A stretch of 64,000 bases of DNA from Pseudomonas gingeri (GTDB lineage: Bacteria; Pseudomonadota; Gammaproteobacteria; Pseudomonadales; Pseudomonadaceae): the NCBI RefSeq assembly GCF_013386165.1, contig NZ_JACAOS010000011.1:1-64000 (forward strand), written 5' to 3'. A model generated the notes under the pieces. That model saw nothing but the letters and a program-made list of their open reading frames with translations, made no database searches and was not told where the DNA came from. Positions within the stretch are counted from its first letter, which is position 1; each line of letters starts with the position of its first letter. The translations under genes and the position numbers were made by a program. Shown one piece after another: positions 26,654-36,067 of the stretch.

Positions 26654-28516
26654 ATGTCTTTCCCCGGTCGTGCCGTCGCCTTTCATGGCCCCGCCAGCCA
26701 GCGCGGGGCCATTGGCCTGATGGCGGCCATCACCCTGGGCCTGGCGCTGCTATTGATGGTGGTGGTGGCCGATACCGGCCGGCTCTATCTCGAACAGCGC
26801 AAGTTGCAACGAGTGGTGGATACCGCCGCGCTGGAAGCGGTAAGCCGCGGGGGTACCTGCCTGCCGGGCCTGAGCGCCGCCAGTTATGCCACCCTGGCCG
26901 CCAGTCGCAATGCCTTTACGGTCGGCACGGGCAACACACTGACCACCACCTGCGGCACGTTGGTCACCGGGAGTAATAACCTGCGTACCTTTGCCGTGAA
27001 TGCCGCTCAATCTTCGGCCATCAAAGTGGTCGCCACCCATGCCGTCGCCACCAGCATCGCCGCCGGGATCTACACCCTGGTCTCGACCGCCACCTTCAAT
27101 CCGAATACCCAGTTGAGCGCAACGGCCGTGGCCGCAACGCCGCTACCGCCCACCGCGCAATTGAGTATCCGCAGTACGGTCGTCACGGCGAATCTCAACT
27201 CGATCATGGGGCCGCTGCTCGGCAGTTCACTGACCATCACGGCCGCCGGCTGGAACGGCCTGCTCAGCACCAACATCAACCTGCTCAGCTACCTGAACCA
27301 ACTGGCCATCGACCTGAATGTGACGGCCGGCAACTACACCCAGTTGCTCGCCACCAATGTCACCGTCGCCCAGTTGATGCAGACGGCCATCACGGTCTCC
27401 CAGGCCAATGGCGCGAGCGCCGATGTCCTGACGGCGCTGGGCAACTTGAAAGTCGCCGCACAAACGGCGGGAAGCATTCAACTGGGGAACCTGCTCAGTC
27501 TGTCGACCAGCACGCCAACCTCGGTGCTGAACGCCAATCTACAAGTGTTCCAACTGGTCCAGGCGCTGGCCGAGGTCGCCAACAACCAGAATGGCCTGGC
27601 GGTGACACTCCCCGTCAGCCTGCTGGGATTGGGATCGGGAATAACCGTGCAGACCAAGGTCATTCAGGCGCCGCAGTTCTCTGCGATAGGCAACCCGGCC
27701 CTCGCCGCGCTCAACCCCCAAGGCCCCAATCAGATTTACGTGCGTACGGCACAAATCCGCACATTGGTGAGCCTGGATCTGTCGGTGGTCACCAATATAG
27801 TGTCGATCGTGACAACCGCACTTTCAGCGATTACCTCGGCCCTGGGAATACTGGGGCTGAATCTCAGCATACTGCCCGTGCATACCCTGGGCCTCAGCCT
27901 GGACGCCGGCGGCGGCAGCAGCTATGTCACGGGCTACACCTGCGTCAGCGACACCAACAAAAGCCTGTCCATCAGCGCCACCACCGATACAGCCTACCTG
28001 CGAGTCGGCAATATCAGCTCGAACTGGGCAAGCAGTTCGGCGGCACCCACTGTCACGCCTTTCGTCCTGGTCGCCGTGGGTACGTTGGCAGCCCCTTATT
28101 CCGGCGGAGGCCTTGAACTGACGATCAACAGCCCGGCGCTGCAAACAACCGGCACCAATACGTTTATCAATCCACCCAATGTCAATGTAACGCCCACGCC
28201 CGCCTACCCGCCCTACACACTGTCGATGTCCAACCCTACCACCAGCCTGACATCTTCCGTCACAGGCATACAGTTGACGTCCATTACACCGACCTACACC
28301 CCCTCACCGCTTCTGGCAGTCACTTTCGGGCTGGTCACGACGGCCATCAATGGCCTGACCAGCCTGCTGGTATCGGCCTTGAGCGCTCCGCTCAACCTCG
28401 TGCTGAACGACCTGATCAACACGTTATTGACCGGCCTGGGCATCACGGTCGGGCAGATTTCCGTCGACGGCCACCTCACCTGCGGCCAGACCGGCAAGGC
28501 CTACCTCGTGATCTGA
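26654..28516 (+). CDS. tadG: TadG-like Tad pilus assembly protein
   Basis: 620-residue protein. The N-terminus has the Tad-like pseudopilin segment RGAIGLMAAITLGLALLLMV followed by ADTGRLYLEQRKLQRVVDTAALEA, diagnostic of TadG/TadE-type proteins. The long remainder is rich in Thr, Ser, Ala and Leu with many short hydrophobic stretches, and ends near LTCGQTGKAYLVI. AAAGGAG precedes the ATG. It is thought to act with the Flp pilus machine at the envelope. From memory, PAO1 tadG lies between pprB and tadD; here it lies beyond pprA in the opposite direction and overlaps its 3' end by 93 bases. Confidence 0.8.
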   Translation: MSFPGRAVAFHGPASQRGAIGLMAAITLGLALLLMVVVADTGRLYLEQRKLQRVVDTAALEAVSRGGTCLPGLSAASYATLAASRNAFTVGTGNTLTTTCGTLVTGSNNLRTFAVNAAQSSAIKVVATHAVATSIAAGIYTLVSTATFNPNTQLSATAVAATPLPPTAQLSIRSTVVTANLNSIMGPLLGSSLTITAAGWNGLLSTNINLLSYLNQLAIDLNVTAGNYTQLLATNVTVAQLMQTAITVSQANGASADVLTALGNLKVAAQTAGSIQLGNLLSLSTSTPTSVLNANLQVFQLVQALAEVANNQNGLAVTLPVSLLGLGSGITVQTKVIQAPQFSAIGNPALAALNPQGPNQIYVRTAQIRTLVSLDLSVVTNIVSIVTTALSAITSALGILGLNLSILPVHTLGLSLDAGGGSSYVTGYTCVSDTNKSLSISATTDTAYLRVGNISSNWASSSAAPTVTPFVLVAVGTLAAPYSGGGLELTINSPALQTTGTNTFINPPNVNVTPTPAYPPYTLSMSNPTTSLTSSVTGIQLTSITPTYTPSPLLAVTFGLVTTAINGLTSLLVSALSAPLNLVLNDLINTLLTGLGITVGQISVDGHLTCGQTGKAYLVI

Positions 28517-31252
28517 AGCAATCGGCAGTTCCACGCAAAACCGCGCCCCGGCCTCACCATTACGCACGCTGAGGCGCCCGCCCATGTTCTCGACAATCCC
28601 GTAGCTCACCGACAAACCCAGACCGGTACCAACGCCCACCGGTTTGGTGGTGAAGAAGGGTTCAAAGATCCGCTCCAGCAAGCGCGGGTCGATGCCGCCG
28701 CCGTTATCCTCGACGAACAAGCGCACGGCTCGCTCATCAAGTTCGGCGGTCAACGCTATCCACGGCTCAAAGTCGCGGTTCTTCTCACGCTTGCTCAACA
28801 GCGCATCCCGGGCATTGACCATCAGGTTGATCAGCACCTGTTCCAACTGGTCGACGAACCCCCGCACCTGTACCTCGAACTCGATGGGCGCCACCCGCAG
28901 TTGCACGCCCTTGCCCTTCATCCCTTCGCTGAGCAACGACAAGGTGCCCTCCACCGCCTGCGCCGGATTGAACGGCGCCTGTTCGATTTCCGAACGGCGG
29001 CCGAACACCCGCATATGATCGACCACCCGCGCCGCCCGCTGGACCTGGGCATCGATACGATTGAGCTTGTCCTGCAAGTAGTCGATCTGCACATCGCCAT
29101 TGCTCAGGCGCTTGAGCACATTGACGATGGCCATGCGCATGACGTTCAGTGGCTGGTTGATCTCATGGGCAAGGCCTGTGGCCATTTCGCCCAAGGTGGC
29201 CATTTTCGCGCTCTGGGTCAGTTGCTGCTGGGAACGCCGTACTTCGGTGTTGTCACGCCCCACCGCCTGCACCTCGACCAACCGGCCTTGCTCATCGAAC
29301 ACACCGCGATCCGACCAGACCCACCAGGCATGTTCGCGGCCGGGCAACTGCAGGCTGATTTCCGCAGTGCTCACCGGCTGTTCCGGGGTCAGTTGCGCCA
29401 GGCGCTGGACAAACGCCGCGCGCTGCTCGGGCGACAACCAGTTGCCCAGGTCAACCCCCGGCAGTTGCTCGGGCAAACATTCCAGATAGACCGCGAGCGG
29501 CTTGTTGCCGAAGGTCAGTGTCAGGTCCGGGCGGTAACGGCAGATCATCGCCGGTGAATCTTCCACGAGGATGCGATAGCGCTCCTCGCTTTTCTGGATA
29601 TGCTCGGCGGCCAAGGTCGCTTCGGTGACATCGAGCCACAAGCCCACCGCCTCCACCGGCAAACCCAGGTCATCGCGCAACAGCCGGGCCTCATCCAGCA
29701 GCCAGTGGTAAGTACCACCCTTGTCCCGGAGCCGATAACGACAACTGACGTTGCCTTCGCGCAGCAACTGGCGGGTGCGATCGAAATAGCGGTCACGATC
29801 CTCAGGGTGAATCCACTGGGCCAGGCCACCATCGGCACAGTCGGCCAGGGTCCAGCCCAGCAACGGCAACAGGCTGTCGCTGAAGAACACCGGCTGCAAG
29901 GCGCCCTCGACATAACGCTGCACATAGATCACCGCCGGCGAACTGGCGATCAGGTTGTCCAGCCGGGCATGGGCGGCGGCGGCGTCCTGCTCCTGGTTCT
30001 TGACGTCGCTGATGTCGAGCATGAAGCCGACAATCCGCAGGCTGTCGCCCACCCCCAGTATCTGTCCCTGGAGGCGATACCACTGGGGGGACTGGTGCGG
30101 GTCCTCGGCATGGCGCCGCACACAGAGCAGCAGCGCCTTGCCCTGCTGCAAATCGTGCATGCGACTGGAAAGCTCCTGACGGTCGGCGGCATGGAACAAC
30201 CCCAGCCATGCCTCCAGCGATACCACCCCGTACGAAACCTCCAGCCCCAGCCCCCGGACCAGTTGCGGGGCCAGTTGCAGTTCGTCGGTCGCCGGAGTCC
30301 ACTCCCACCAACCGGTCCCCAACAAGCCTTGCAGCACCTCCAGGCGCTCCAGTTGATGGTGATGCACCTGCTGCCTCAGGCGAGCCAGCAAAGGCGCCGC
30401 CAGGGCCGCCGCCAGTTGCAACCAGTCGCGGTCGTCCAGCCGCGCCTCCCGTTGCGGCACCGGGTAAAACCCGGCGAGCAGCCAGGCGGCCACTCCGTGG
30501 TCGTCACAAAAAGGAATGAGCAAACCATCGGCATTGCCCATCACCCCTTGCAGGCGCATATGTTCGCTGAGGCCCTGCTGTGCGCTGAACGACAGCGGCA
30601 CCATGCCGCTGAGGCTGTCCAGGCCAGTGCCCAGGGCCTGGCCGGTCTGCCACAGGGCCGGGGCGTCATGGGCCCGATACTGGCTGTGCACCGTCCACTG
30701 CTGTTGATGGTCGTCCAGCAGCGCCAGGGCGACACAGGGAATCCGCCAGCGCTGGGACAGCCCCTGCAATTGCTCGTTGAGTACCTGGGGCAGGCGCGCC
30801 AGGCTGCACAAGCGCAATTGTTCACTCACCTGTCCGGCGACCTGCTGCAACTGCTCACGCAACGATGAGCGCAGGTTGTGCTCAAGCAGGTCACCGATAT
30901 CCAGGGCCTGTAACCACCAACCCGGGTTGCCGGGCTGGACCCAGGCGCGGGTATGCAGGACTTGCCCGGCCGGCCCGCTGAAGTCCAGGTCCAGGCTCTG
31001 CCCGAGCCAATCCGCCGGTACGCCTTCGACAGACAGCCGACTGGAGAGCAGCAACCAGTTGCGCAACTCACCACCGGCCTCCTGCGGCGCCAGGTCATGA
31101 CGCAAGGGACCGTCGATGCTCAAGACCCGGCCTTCGTCGTCGAGCCGTAGCAGCAAGCCGAAGGCCGGGGCGGGCAAGTGGTGCATGGGCTCGGCTGGCG
31201 ACTCGCTGCCGCGTCCCAGCAAGCGCCCGAACAGCTTGTCCCCTGCGCTCAA
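28424..31252 (-). CDS. pprA: PprA-type sensor histidine kinase
   Basis: 942-residue cytosolic-looking hybrid of sensor domains and a histidine kinase. A GAF-like region (about 130-300) is followed by three PAS-type segments (about 300-420, 430-560 and 560-690). The kinase core has the phospho-acceptor GLAHEINQPLNVMRMAI near 705-721, an N box (LINLMVNARDALL) and G boxes (VEDNGGGIDP, GVGTGLGLSVSYGI). No receiver domain is present. The pprA-pprB context is that of the Pseudomonas Flp/Tad regulators. After the usual end (FCVELPIA) it runs on for about 30 extra residues inside the convergent tadG gene, which is odd. It is coupled to the upstream tadE gene by an ATGA overlap. Confidence 0.88.
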   Translation of the reverse strand: MSAGDKLFGRLLGRGSESPAEPMHHLPAPAFGLLLRLDDEGRVLSIDGPLRHDLAPQEAGGELRNWLLLSSRLSVEGVPADWLGQSLDLDFSGPAGQVLHTRAWVQPGNPGWWLQALDIGDLLEHNLRSSLREQLQQVAGQVSEQLRLCSLARLPQVLNEQLQGLSQRWRIPCVALALLDDHQQQWTVHSQYRAHDAPALWQTGQALGTGLDSLSGMVPLSFSAQQGLSEHMRLQGVMGNADGLLIPFCDDHGVAAWLLAGFYPVPQREARLDDRDWLQLAAALAAPLLARLRQQVHHHQLERLEVLQGLLGTGWWEWTPATDELQLAPQLVRGLGLEVSYGVVSLEAWLGLFHAADRQELSSRMHDLQQGKALLLCVRRHAEDPHQSPQWYRLQGQILGVGDSLRIVGFMLDISDVKNQEQDAAAAHARLDNLIASSPAVIYVQRYVEGALQPVFFSDSLLPLLGWTLADCADGGLAQWIHPEDRDRYFDRTRQLLREGNVSCRYRLRDKGGTYHWLLDEARLLRDDLGLPVEAVGLWLDVTEATLAAEHIQKSEERYRILVEDSPAMICRYRPDLTLTFGNKPLAVYLECLPEQLPGVDLGNWLSPEQRAAFVQRLAQLTPEQPVSTAEISLQLPGREHAWWVWSDRGVFDEQGRLVEVQAVGRDNTEVRRSQQQLTQSAKMATLGEMATGLAHEINQPLNVMRMAIVNVLKRLSNGDVQIDYLQDKLNRIDAQVQRAARVVDHMRVFGRRSEIEQAPFNPAQAVEGTLSLLSEGMKGKGVQLRVAPIEFEVQVRGFVDQLEQVLINLMVNARDALLSKREKNRDFEPWIALTAELDERAVRLFVEDNGGGIDPRLLERIFEPFFTTKPVGVGTGLGLSVSYGIVENMGGRLSVRNGEAGARFCVELPIASDHEVGLAGLAAGEVAVDGNLPDRDAQAGQ

Positions 31253-31695
31253 AATTGCAGACTCGAGGTGACGGTCAGGTTCGTGGGGAGATTGGGTACC
31301 GTGCCGATTCCAGGTAACACCAGAAACGGTAGGGCATTGTTTAGTTGGGCCGTCGGATAGTTCACCGTGACCGTCAGGATGCCGCCCGAGTAAACCGCGG
31401 TGATATCGCTGGCGGCGTTGAAGTTGAAGGCCGGGGGAATCCAGCCCAGCTTGCTGGTGGCGGCCTGTATCGCCGTGCTCTGGACCAGGGTGGTGTAGTT
31501 GCTGCCGGCCGCCACGGGGTCAACGGCCACACTACGGCGCAACGCCTCGGCCGTCGCCTCGTGGAACGACTGCACCATCAACAATGGCAGGCAGTAGCTG
31601 ACCATGCCATAGAACACCCCGAAGAAAATAACGAACACGAGGGCGAACTCGATGGCGGCGGCGCCTTTTTGCTTGCTCGGGAGGCTGGGATTCAT
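31249..31695 (-). CDS. TadE-like pseudopilin
   Basis: 148-residue protein with the TadE N-terminal pattern: a short basic leader (MNPSLPSKQKG), AAAIEFALVFVIFFGVFY with the conserved Glu, then a small extracytoplasmic domain. TadE and TadF are minor pseudopilins of the Tad system processed by the prepilin peptidase. The peptidase gene fppA is divergent 75 bases away. The corresponding PAO1 gene is, I believe, PA4294. I leave the symbol blank because TadE and TadF cannot be separated from sequence alone. Confidence 0.8.
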   Translation of the reverse strand: MNPSLPSKQKGAAAIEFALVFVIFFGVFYGMVSYCLPLLMVQSFHEATAEALRRSVAVDPVAAGSNYTTLVQSTAIQAATSKLGWIPPAFNFNAASDITAVYSGGILTVTVNYPTAQLNNALPFLVLPGIGTVPNLPTNLTVTSSLQF

Positions 31696-31770
31696 GGCAA
31701 CGTCTACCCTGACAACTGCACGTTGCTATCAGCATAGAATCATTCGCCGGAAAAGGACGCTTTTTAGTCG

Positions 31771-32241
31771 ATGCACAGCCTTGTTCTGTTGGCCTGGTTC
31801 GCGCTCTGTGCGGCCCAGGATCTGCGTCACCGGCAAATCGCCAATACCTTGACCCTCGGTGCCGGAGCGCTGGCCCTGGCCTATCTGCTCTGGAACGGCA
31901 GCACCTGGCTCGGGGCGCCGGCGGTCCAGGGCGGCGTGGCCTTGTTCCTGGCGCTGCTGCTGAGCGTGCCCGGCTATGCCGTCGGCCGCCTGGGGGCAGG
32001 TGATGTCAAACTGTTGTCGGCACTGGCGCTGGCCAGCGACCCGAACACCCTGCTGGGCACCTTTATCGGCGCCGGTGCCGCCACGCTGCTGTGGCTCTGG
32101 CTCGCTCCCCGAATGTGGCCGTTACTGGGACAAGGTCCACGGGCCAGCCTGCACCACCTGGCTCCCGAAACCGTGGAAAAACGCCCCTTCGCGCCCTTTC
32201 TGCTGATTGGACTGTTTTGTATGTCAACCAGCATCCTTTAG
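31771..32241 (+). CDS. fppA: Flp prepilin peptidase FppA
   Basis: 156-residue A24-family aspartyl prepilin peptidase with several TM helices. The two catalytic aspartates are Asp 17 (AAQDLRHRQ) and Asp 78 in the GAGDVKLL motif. It lacks the N-terminal cysteine methylase domain of PilD, as is normal for Tad-dedicated enzymes. It should cleave Flp and the TadE-like pseudopilin. pprB follows 114 bases downstream. Confidence 0.9.
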   Translation: MHSLVLLAWFALCAAQDLRHRQIANTLTLGAGALALAYLLWNGSTWLGAPAVQGGVALFLALLLSVPGYAVGRLGAGDVKLLSALALASDPNTLLGTFIGAGAATLLWLWLAPRMWPLLGQGPRASLHHLAPETVEKRPFAPFLLIGLFCMSTSIL

Positions 32242-32355
32242 TCGTAGCAGCTGTCGCGTCTATGTACAGAGTGGCAAAGTGCGTCTACTTTTGAGGGTGA
32301 GCCCCGCGAATTCAAGCGTGTGGGCAAGGAACTCGTAGTCATTGGCTGGTAGAGC

Positions 32356-33141
32356 ATGGAGTCGCGCGTGAACGAGCTTGTATCCCAAGTCAAAGTACTG
32401 GTGGTGGATGACCAACCACTGATCGTCGAAGAAATCTGCGAGTTTCTCGAAAGCAACGGTTATCGTTGTGTGCCTTGCCTGTCCAGCCTGCAGGCCATTG
32501 AACGCTTCAGGGAGGACAAGGGCATCGGCCTGGTGCTCTGCGACCTGCAGATGCCCGATCTGGACGGCATCGAACTGGTGCAACAGCTGCAGCACATCGC
32601 CGGTAAGCAGCGTGCCTTCGAGGCCATCATGCTCACCGGTCGAGCCGAGAAACAGGACGTGATCAAGGCACTCCGAGCCGGCGTCGCCGACTACTACCAG
32701 AAGCCCGTGGACCTGAGCGAACTGCTTGAAGGCATTCAGCGTCAGGACAAGGTGCTGGCCGAGCGCAACCGAACCGACAGCCTGGGCCACCTGAACCAGA
32801 AGCTGCAGTTCTTGGCCGAGTCCATCGACGACCTCTATCAGGACCTGGACAGGATGCGACGCGGCAAGGCTACCGAGACCAGCGACGACTCCGACTCCGA
32901 CTCGACACAGATCCTGCCCGAAATCGTCAACCAACTGTCGCCCCGGCAACTGGACGTCGCGCGATTGGTGGGCAAGGGGCAGACCAACTACCAGATCGCC
33001 TGTGAACTGGGCATCACCGAGAACACGGTGAAGCTCTATGTGTCCCAGGTTCTGCGCTTGACCCACATGCACAACCGGACCCAACTGGCATTGGCATTGT
33101 CGCCGGCCAATGTCCGACAGAGAGGAATCACCGAACATTGA
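32356..33141 (+). CDS. pprB: Response regulator PprB
   Basis: 261-residue response regulator. The receiver domain is at about 12-130 with phospho-Asp 63 (LCDLQMPDLDG), Thr 94 and Lys 116. A long linker follows, with an acidic Ser/Asp run near 176-187. It ends in a LuxR/NarL-type HTH (LSPRQLDVARLVGKGQTNYQ, ITENTVKLYVSQVL). In P. aeruginosa PprB activates the Flp-Tad genes, so the same role is expected here with PprA as partner. Confidence 0.9.
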   Translation: MESRVNELVSQVKVLVVDDQPLIVEEICEFLESNGYRCVPCLSSLQAIERFREDKGIGLVLCDLQMPDLDGIELVQQLQHIAGKQRAFEAIMLTGRAEKQDVIKALRAGVADYYQKPVDLSELLEGIQRQDKVLAERNRTDSLGHLNQKLQFLAESIDDLYQDLDRMRRGKATETSDDSDSDSTQILPEIVNQLSPRQLDVARLVGKGQTNYQIACELGITENTVKLYVSQVLRLTHMHNRTQLALALSPANVRQRGITEH

Positions 33142-33192
33142 TCAGGCCGGTGATACCGCCTGCACCAGCGCTATCGCGATCAAGCTCGTTCA

Positions 33193-33234
33193 GGGGCTGG
33201 CTCGGCGGTAGCGACCTGCAAGGAGCCAGTCCCC
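33193..33234. terminator. Hairpin between convergent pprB and Tad operon
   Basis: GGGGCTGGCTC (33193-33203) pairs with GAGCCAGTCCCC (33223-33234) with one bulged base. It lies in the 104-base gap where pprB and the leftward Tad operon converge. There is no T-run on either side, so a two-way terminator is plausible only. Confidence 0.5.
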
Positions 33235-33245
33235 CGGGTGCTGGC

Positions 33246-33512
33246 TCAATTGCTCTTCAATGACCCGCCTTCACTCTGCTTGAAGAAATCCGGAATCGAA
33301 TGTTTGTAGCTGTCCAACCAGCGTTGCAGGCTTTGCTCGCGTTCGCTTGGCGTGGCCGTCTGGGGCATCGGTGTCTGCTGTTTCCCCGAAACCTGCAGTT
33401 GCAACCAGCTTTCCGTCTGCCGCTGGTAGCCCGAGTACGCCTCCGGCTCCATCGCCTGGGCGCTCAACGCCAGCAGCAGGGCGGGCACAGCACAAAATCC
33501 ATATCGCTTCAT
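33246..33512 (-). CDS. DUF3613 small secreted protein of the Tad locus
   Basis: 88-residue protein with a signal peptide (YGFCAVPALLLALSAQA-MEPE). The mature part contains YQRQTESWLQLQVSG and LQRWLDSYKHSIPDFF, the pattern of DUF3613 proteins found at the end of Pseudomonas Tad operons. It is the last gene of the leftward operon, 21 bases after tadD. Its role in the pilus is unknown. Confidence 0.8.
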   Translation of the reverse strand: MKRYGFCAVPALLLALSAQAMEPEAYSGYQRQTESWLQLQVSGKQQTPMPQTATPSEREQSLQRWLDSYKHSIPDFFKQSEGGSLKSN

Positions 33513-33533
33513 TTCGACCTCCTTCCTGTCGAT

Positions 33534-34268
33534 TTAACGGACACCACTGGCCTCGGCAGGCGCCTCTTGCCTTGCCGCGACCCGATCACTGGCGGCCCGA
33601 CCACTCGCGCCGGCACCGCTCTTGAGCTGTTGGGCCCGGGCCTGGGCTTCGCTGAACTGCTGGGGCGTCAGGTTCATGCGGGTGACCAGTTCGGCAGCCT
33701 GCTTCCAATTGTCCTGGTAGAGCAGCAAGGTCACCAGGTTCACCGACGCCAAGGGATCGGACTGCTTGAGCTCGATGGCGGTCAGAAACTCGAAACGGGC
33801 ATCCTCCAGTCGCAGTTGGTTGAGATAGACCACCCCCAGATCGTTGCGAATCTTCTCGTCAGTGGGTGACAAGCGCGCCGCCCGCTGCAGATGCGCCATC
33901 GCCAGGCCATTGTCGTTACGGGCCGCCGCCAGTTGCCCGAGGCCATGTTCACCTTCGGCCGCGAGGCAGGTCCCAAGCAGGCTGCGGTACAGCGGCTCGG
34001 CCTCGCTGCGGCCCAACTGACGATAAACCCGGGCCTTGCGCAAGCGCACAGCGTCGAGACTTTCCGGCAGGTTTTGCAGGTTGGCCAGGCTGGCGTGCAG
34101 CTTGCCCTCACCCGCCATGTCGTCCGCCAGGTTCAATGACAGCTCCTGGTCGGCATCCGGTTTGGCACAACTGCCGCCCTGCCCCGTCAGCGCCGCCCAG
34201 GATGCGCGGCCATCGCCGGCACATCCTCCCAGCGCCAGCATCACCAGCGCGCCAATCAATGCTTTCAT
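33534..34268 (-). CDS. tadD: TadD, TPR lipoprotein (pilotin-like)
   Basis: 244-residue predicted lipoprotein (lipobox LGGC, Cys 16) with TPR-like repeats between about 70 and 190, including AAEGEHGLGQLAAARNDNG and RNDLGVVYLNQLRLEDARF. TadD is needed for Flp pilus formation and may help the RcpA secretin to assemble, as a pilotin does. The gap to tadC is 10 bases. Confidence 0.88.
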   Translation of the reverse strand: MKALIGALVMLALGGCAGDGRASWAALTGQGGSCAKPDADQELSLNLADDMAGEGKLHASLANLQNLPESLDAVRLRKARVYRQLGRSEAEPLYRSLLGTCLAAEGEHGLGQLAAARNDNGLAMAHLQRAARLSPTDEKIRNDLGVVYLNQLRLEDARFEFLTAIELKQSDPLASVNLVTLLLYQDNWKQAAELVTRMNLTPQQFSEAQARAQQLKSGAGASGRAASDRVAARQEAPAEASGVR

Positions 34269-34278
34269 CCCACTCCTC

Positions 34279-35166
34279 CTAGAATGTACTAAAGGCCTTG
34301 GCCAAGGCGGTAAAGCCTGGCCCGGCGAGGACGATCAACAACGCCGGAAACAGGAACACCATCATCACCACGGACATCTTCGCCGACATCTTCGAGATGT
34401 ACTCCTGCAGACGGGTCAGGCGCCGGTCATCAAGCAATTGCTTGAGGGCCAGCAACGACTTCATCGCCCCGCCGCCCTGATGGATCAGTTGCTGAAGAAT
34501 GACGCAGATATCATCGAACTCGTCCACCGCCAACAGGCCGGCCACCTTGTTCAACTCCTCACCCAGCTCCAGGCCCGAATCGACCCGCACCAGCACCAGT
34601 CTCAGTTCCTCGCTCACCACCGGCAGCAACTCCCGGCCCTCCTGGGAGAGCACCCGCAACGCCTGCTCCACGGCCATGCCCGACTCGAAGAGGATCCGCA
34701 GCAACGGGATAAAGGTCGATACCTCCAGGACAACCTGCTGCTGTCGGCGCTGGGCCAGGATCACCAGCAAGCGCTTGGGAAACAAATAGCCGGCGGCCAA
34801 GGCCATGAAGGGGGCGATCCAGGGCGATGAGCTATCGGAAAACGCCACCTCCTCCACCAGCAACGCGAGACCCAGCGCCAGCAGCGGCAGACCGAGTTGG
34901 CTGGCGGCAAATAACGAACGCTGACTGGCCTTGCGCCAGCCGACACGATTGAGCAACGTCTGGGTCTCGTTATCCATGCTGATCGAACGCTGGCCGAAAC
35001 GCGACTCGCCCAGGCTGCGCAACAGGCTGCCGAAACGATTGCTGCGGCTCATGTGGCCTTGCAGACGCTGGGTCACCGCACGCTCACGCCGGCGTCGCTG
35101 CAACCACTGGCCCAGTACCAGGGTCACGGCGGCGAGCAACAGCAGGACACTGGCCAGGATCGCCAT
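34279..35166 (-). CDS. tadC: TadC, Tad inner-membrane platform protein
   Basis: 295-residue GspF/TadC-type integral membrane protein. A T2SSF domain covers about 135-260 (STFIPLLRILFESGMAVEQALRVLS), with TM helices near 1-20, 92-125 and 265-290. TadB and TadC form the inner-membrane core on which TadA works. One base separates it from tadB. Confidence 0.9.
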   Translation of the reverse strand: MAILASVLLLLAAVTLVLGQWLQRRRRERAVTQRLQGHMSRSNRFGSLLRSLGESRFGQRSISMDNETQTLLNRVGWRKASQRSLFAASQLGLPLLALGLALLVEEVAFSDSSSPWIAPFMALAAGYLFPKRLLVILAQRRQQQVVLEVSTFIPLLRILFESGMAVEQALRVLSQEGRELLPVVSEELRLVLVRVDSGLELGEELNKVAGLLAVDEFDDICVILQQLIHQGGGAMKSLLALKQLLDDRRLTRLQEYISKMSAKMSVVMMVFLFPALLIVLAGPGFTALAKAFSTF

Positions 35167-35167
35167 C

Positions 35168-36055
35168 TCACACGCTCCGCAACATGCGCCACAACGCCAG
35201 GCAACCGAACACCTGCAAGCCGAACGCTACCAGCAACATTTGCCGACCGCTGGCGTCATCCCACATGTGTAGCAGGTACCCCGGGTTGGCAATCAGAAAA
35301 TAGCCCGCCATCCCCACCGGCAGCAGCGCCAGCACCACCGCAGTCATGCGGGTTTCCCCTGTCATGGCGTGCAGTTGCCGGGCAGCCTGTTCGCGCTCGC
35401 GAATCAGTTTGATCAGGTTTTCCAGCAACTCGCTGGCGTTACCGCCGTAGCGGTGGTTGACCTTCAACCCCAGGGCCAGGAAACGAAACTCGTCGAGTTC
35501 ATAGAACTCGGCGAAGTCATGCACCGCATCCGCCAGGCCGACCCCCAGTTCAACGTTGCGACGTACCCGGCCCATGCCTTCCCGCAGCGGATTGGTAGAC
35601 GCCTCGATCCCCCCCAGGATCGCATCCGCCAGGGTCCGCCCCGACTTGAGACTGCGCACCGCATGATCGAGCAGGGATGGCAGTTGCTCGACCATCCGCC
35701 GTACACGACGCCGATACCGCCAGGCCAGGTACAGGCGCAAGACCAGGGGCGGCAACACCAGCATCACCAGCAATCCGATCCCGCCGGCCTCCACGCCGCC
35801 CACCAGTACCAACAGCACCCAGATGCCCAACCAGAACCCTTGTCGCTCACCGGGGCGGTTCAGGCCGGCCCTCACAAACAGCCGATCGAGGCGGTTCTGC
35901 GCGGTACTGGTCGCCGGCGCCAAGGCCGGCTGGGCCTGGCCCAGACGGCTCAGCACCCGTTCGTTGCCGGTCTTGCGCATGCTCGTATAGAAAAGACGTA
36001 TCGACAGTGCCAGCATCAGCAGGCTGATCAGGCCGAGCAACACGGAAACAAACAT
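35168..36055 (-). CDS. tadB: TadB, Tad inner-membrane platform protein
   Basis: 295-residue membrane protein paralogous to TadC. It has an N-terminal TM helix, a TM pair near 80-115, a T2SSF domain with LPSLLDHAVRSLKSGRTLADAI near 143-164, and two C-terminal helices. Only 12 bases separate it from tadA, in the order tadA-tadB-tadC that is conserved across Tad loci. Confidence 0.9.
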   Translation of the reverse strand: MFVSVLLGLISLLMLALSIRLFYTSMRKTGNERVLSRLGQAQPALAPATSTAQNRLDRLFVRAGLNRPGERQGFWLGIWVLLVLVGGVEAGGIGLLVMLVLPPLVLRLYLAWRYRRRVRRMVEQLPSLLDHAVRSLKSGRTLADAILGGIEASTNPLREGMGRVRRNVELGVGLADAVHDFAEFYELDEFRFLALGLKVNHRYGGNASELLENLIKLIREREQAARQLHAMTGETRMTAVVLALLPVGMAGYFLIANPGYLLHMWDDASGRQMLLVAFGLQVFGCLALWRMLRSV

Positions 36056-36067
36056 TGGCGCGCCTCC

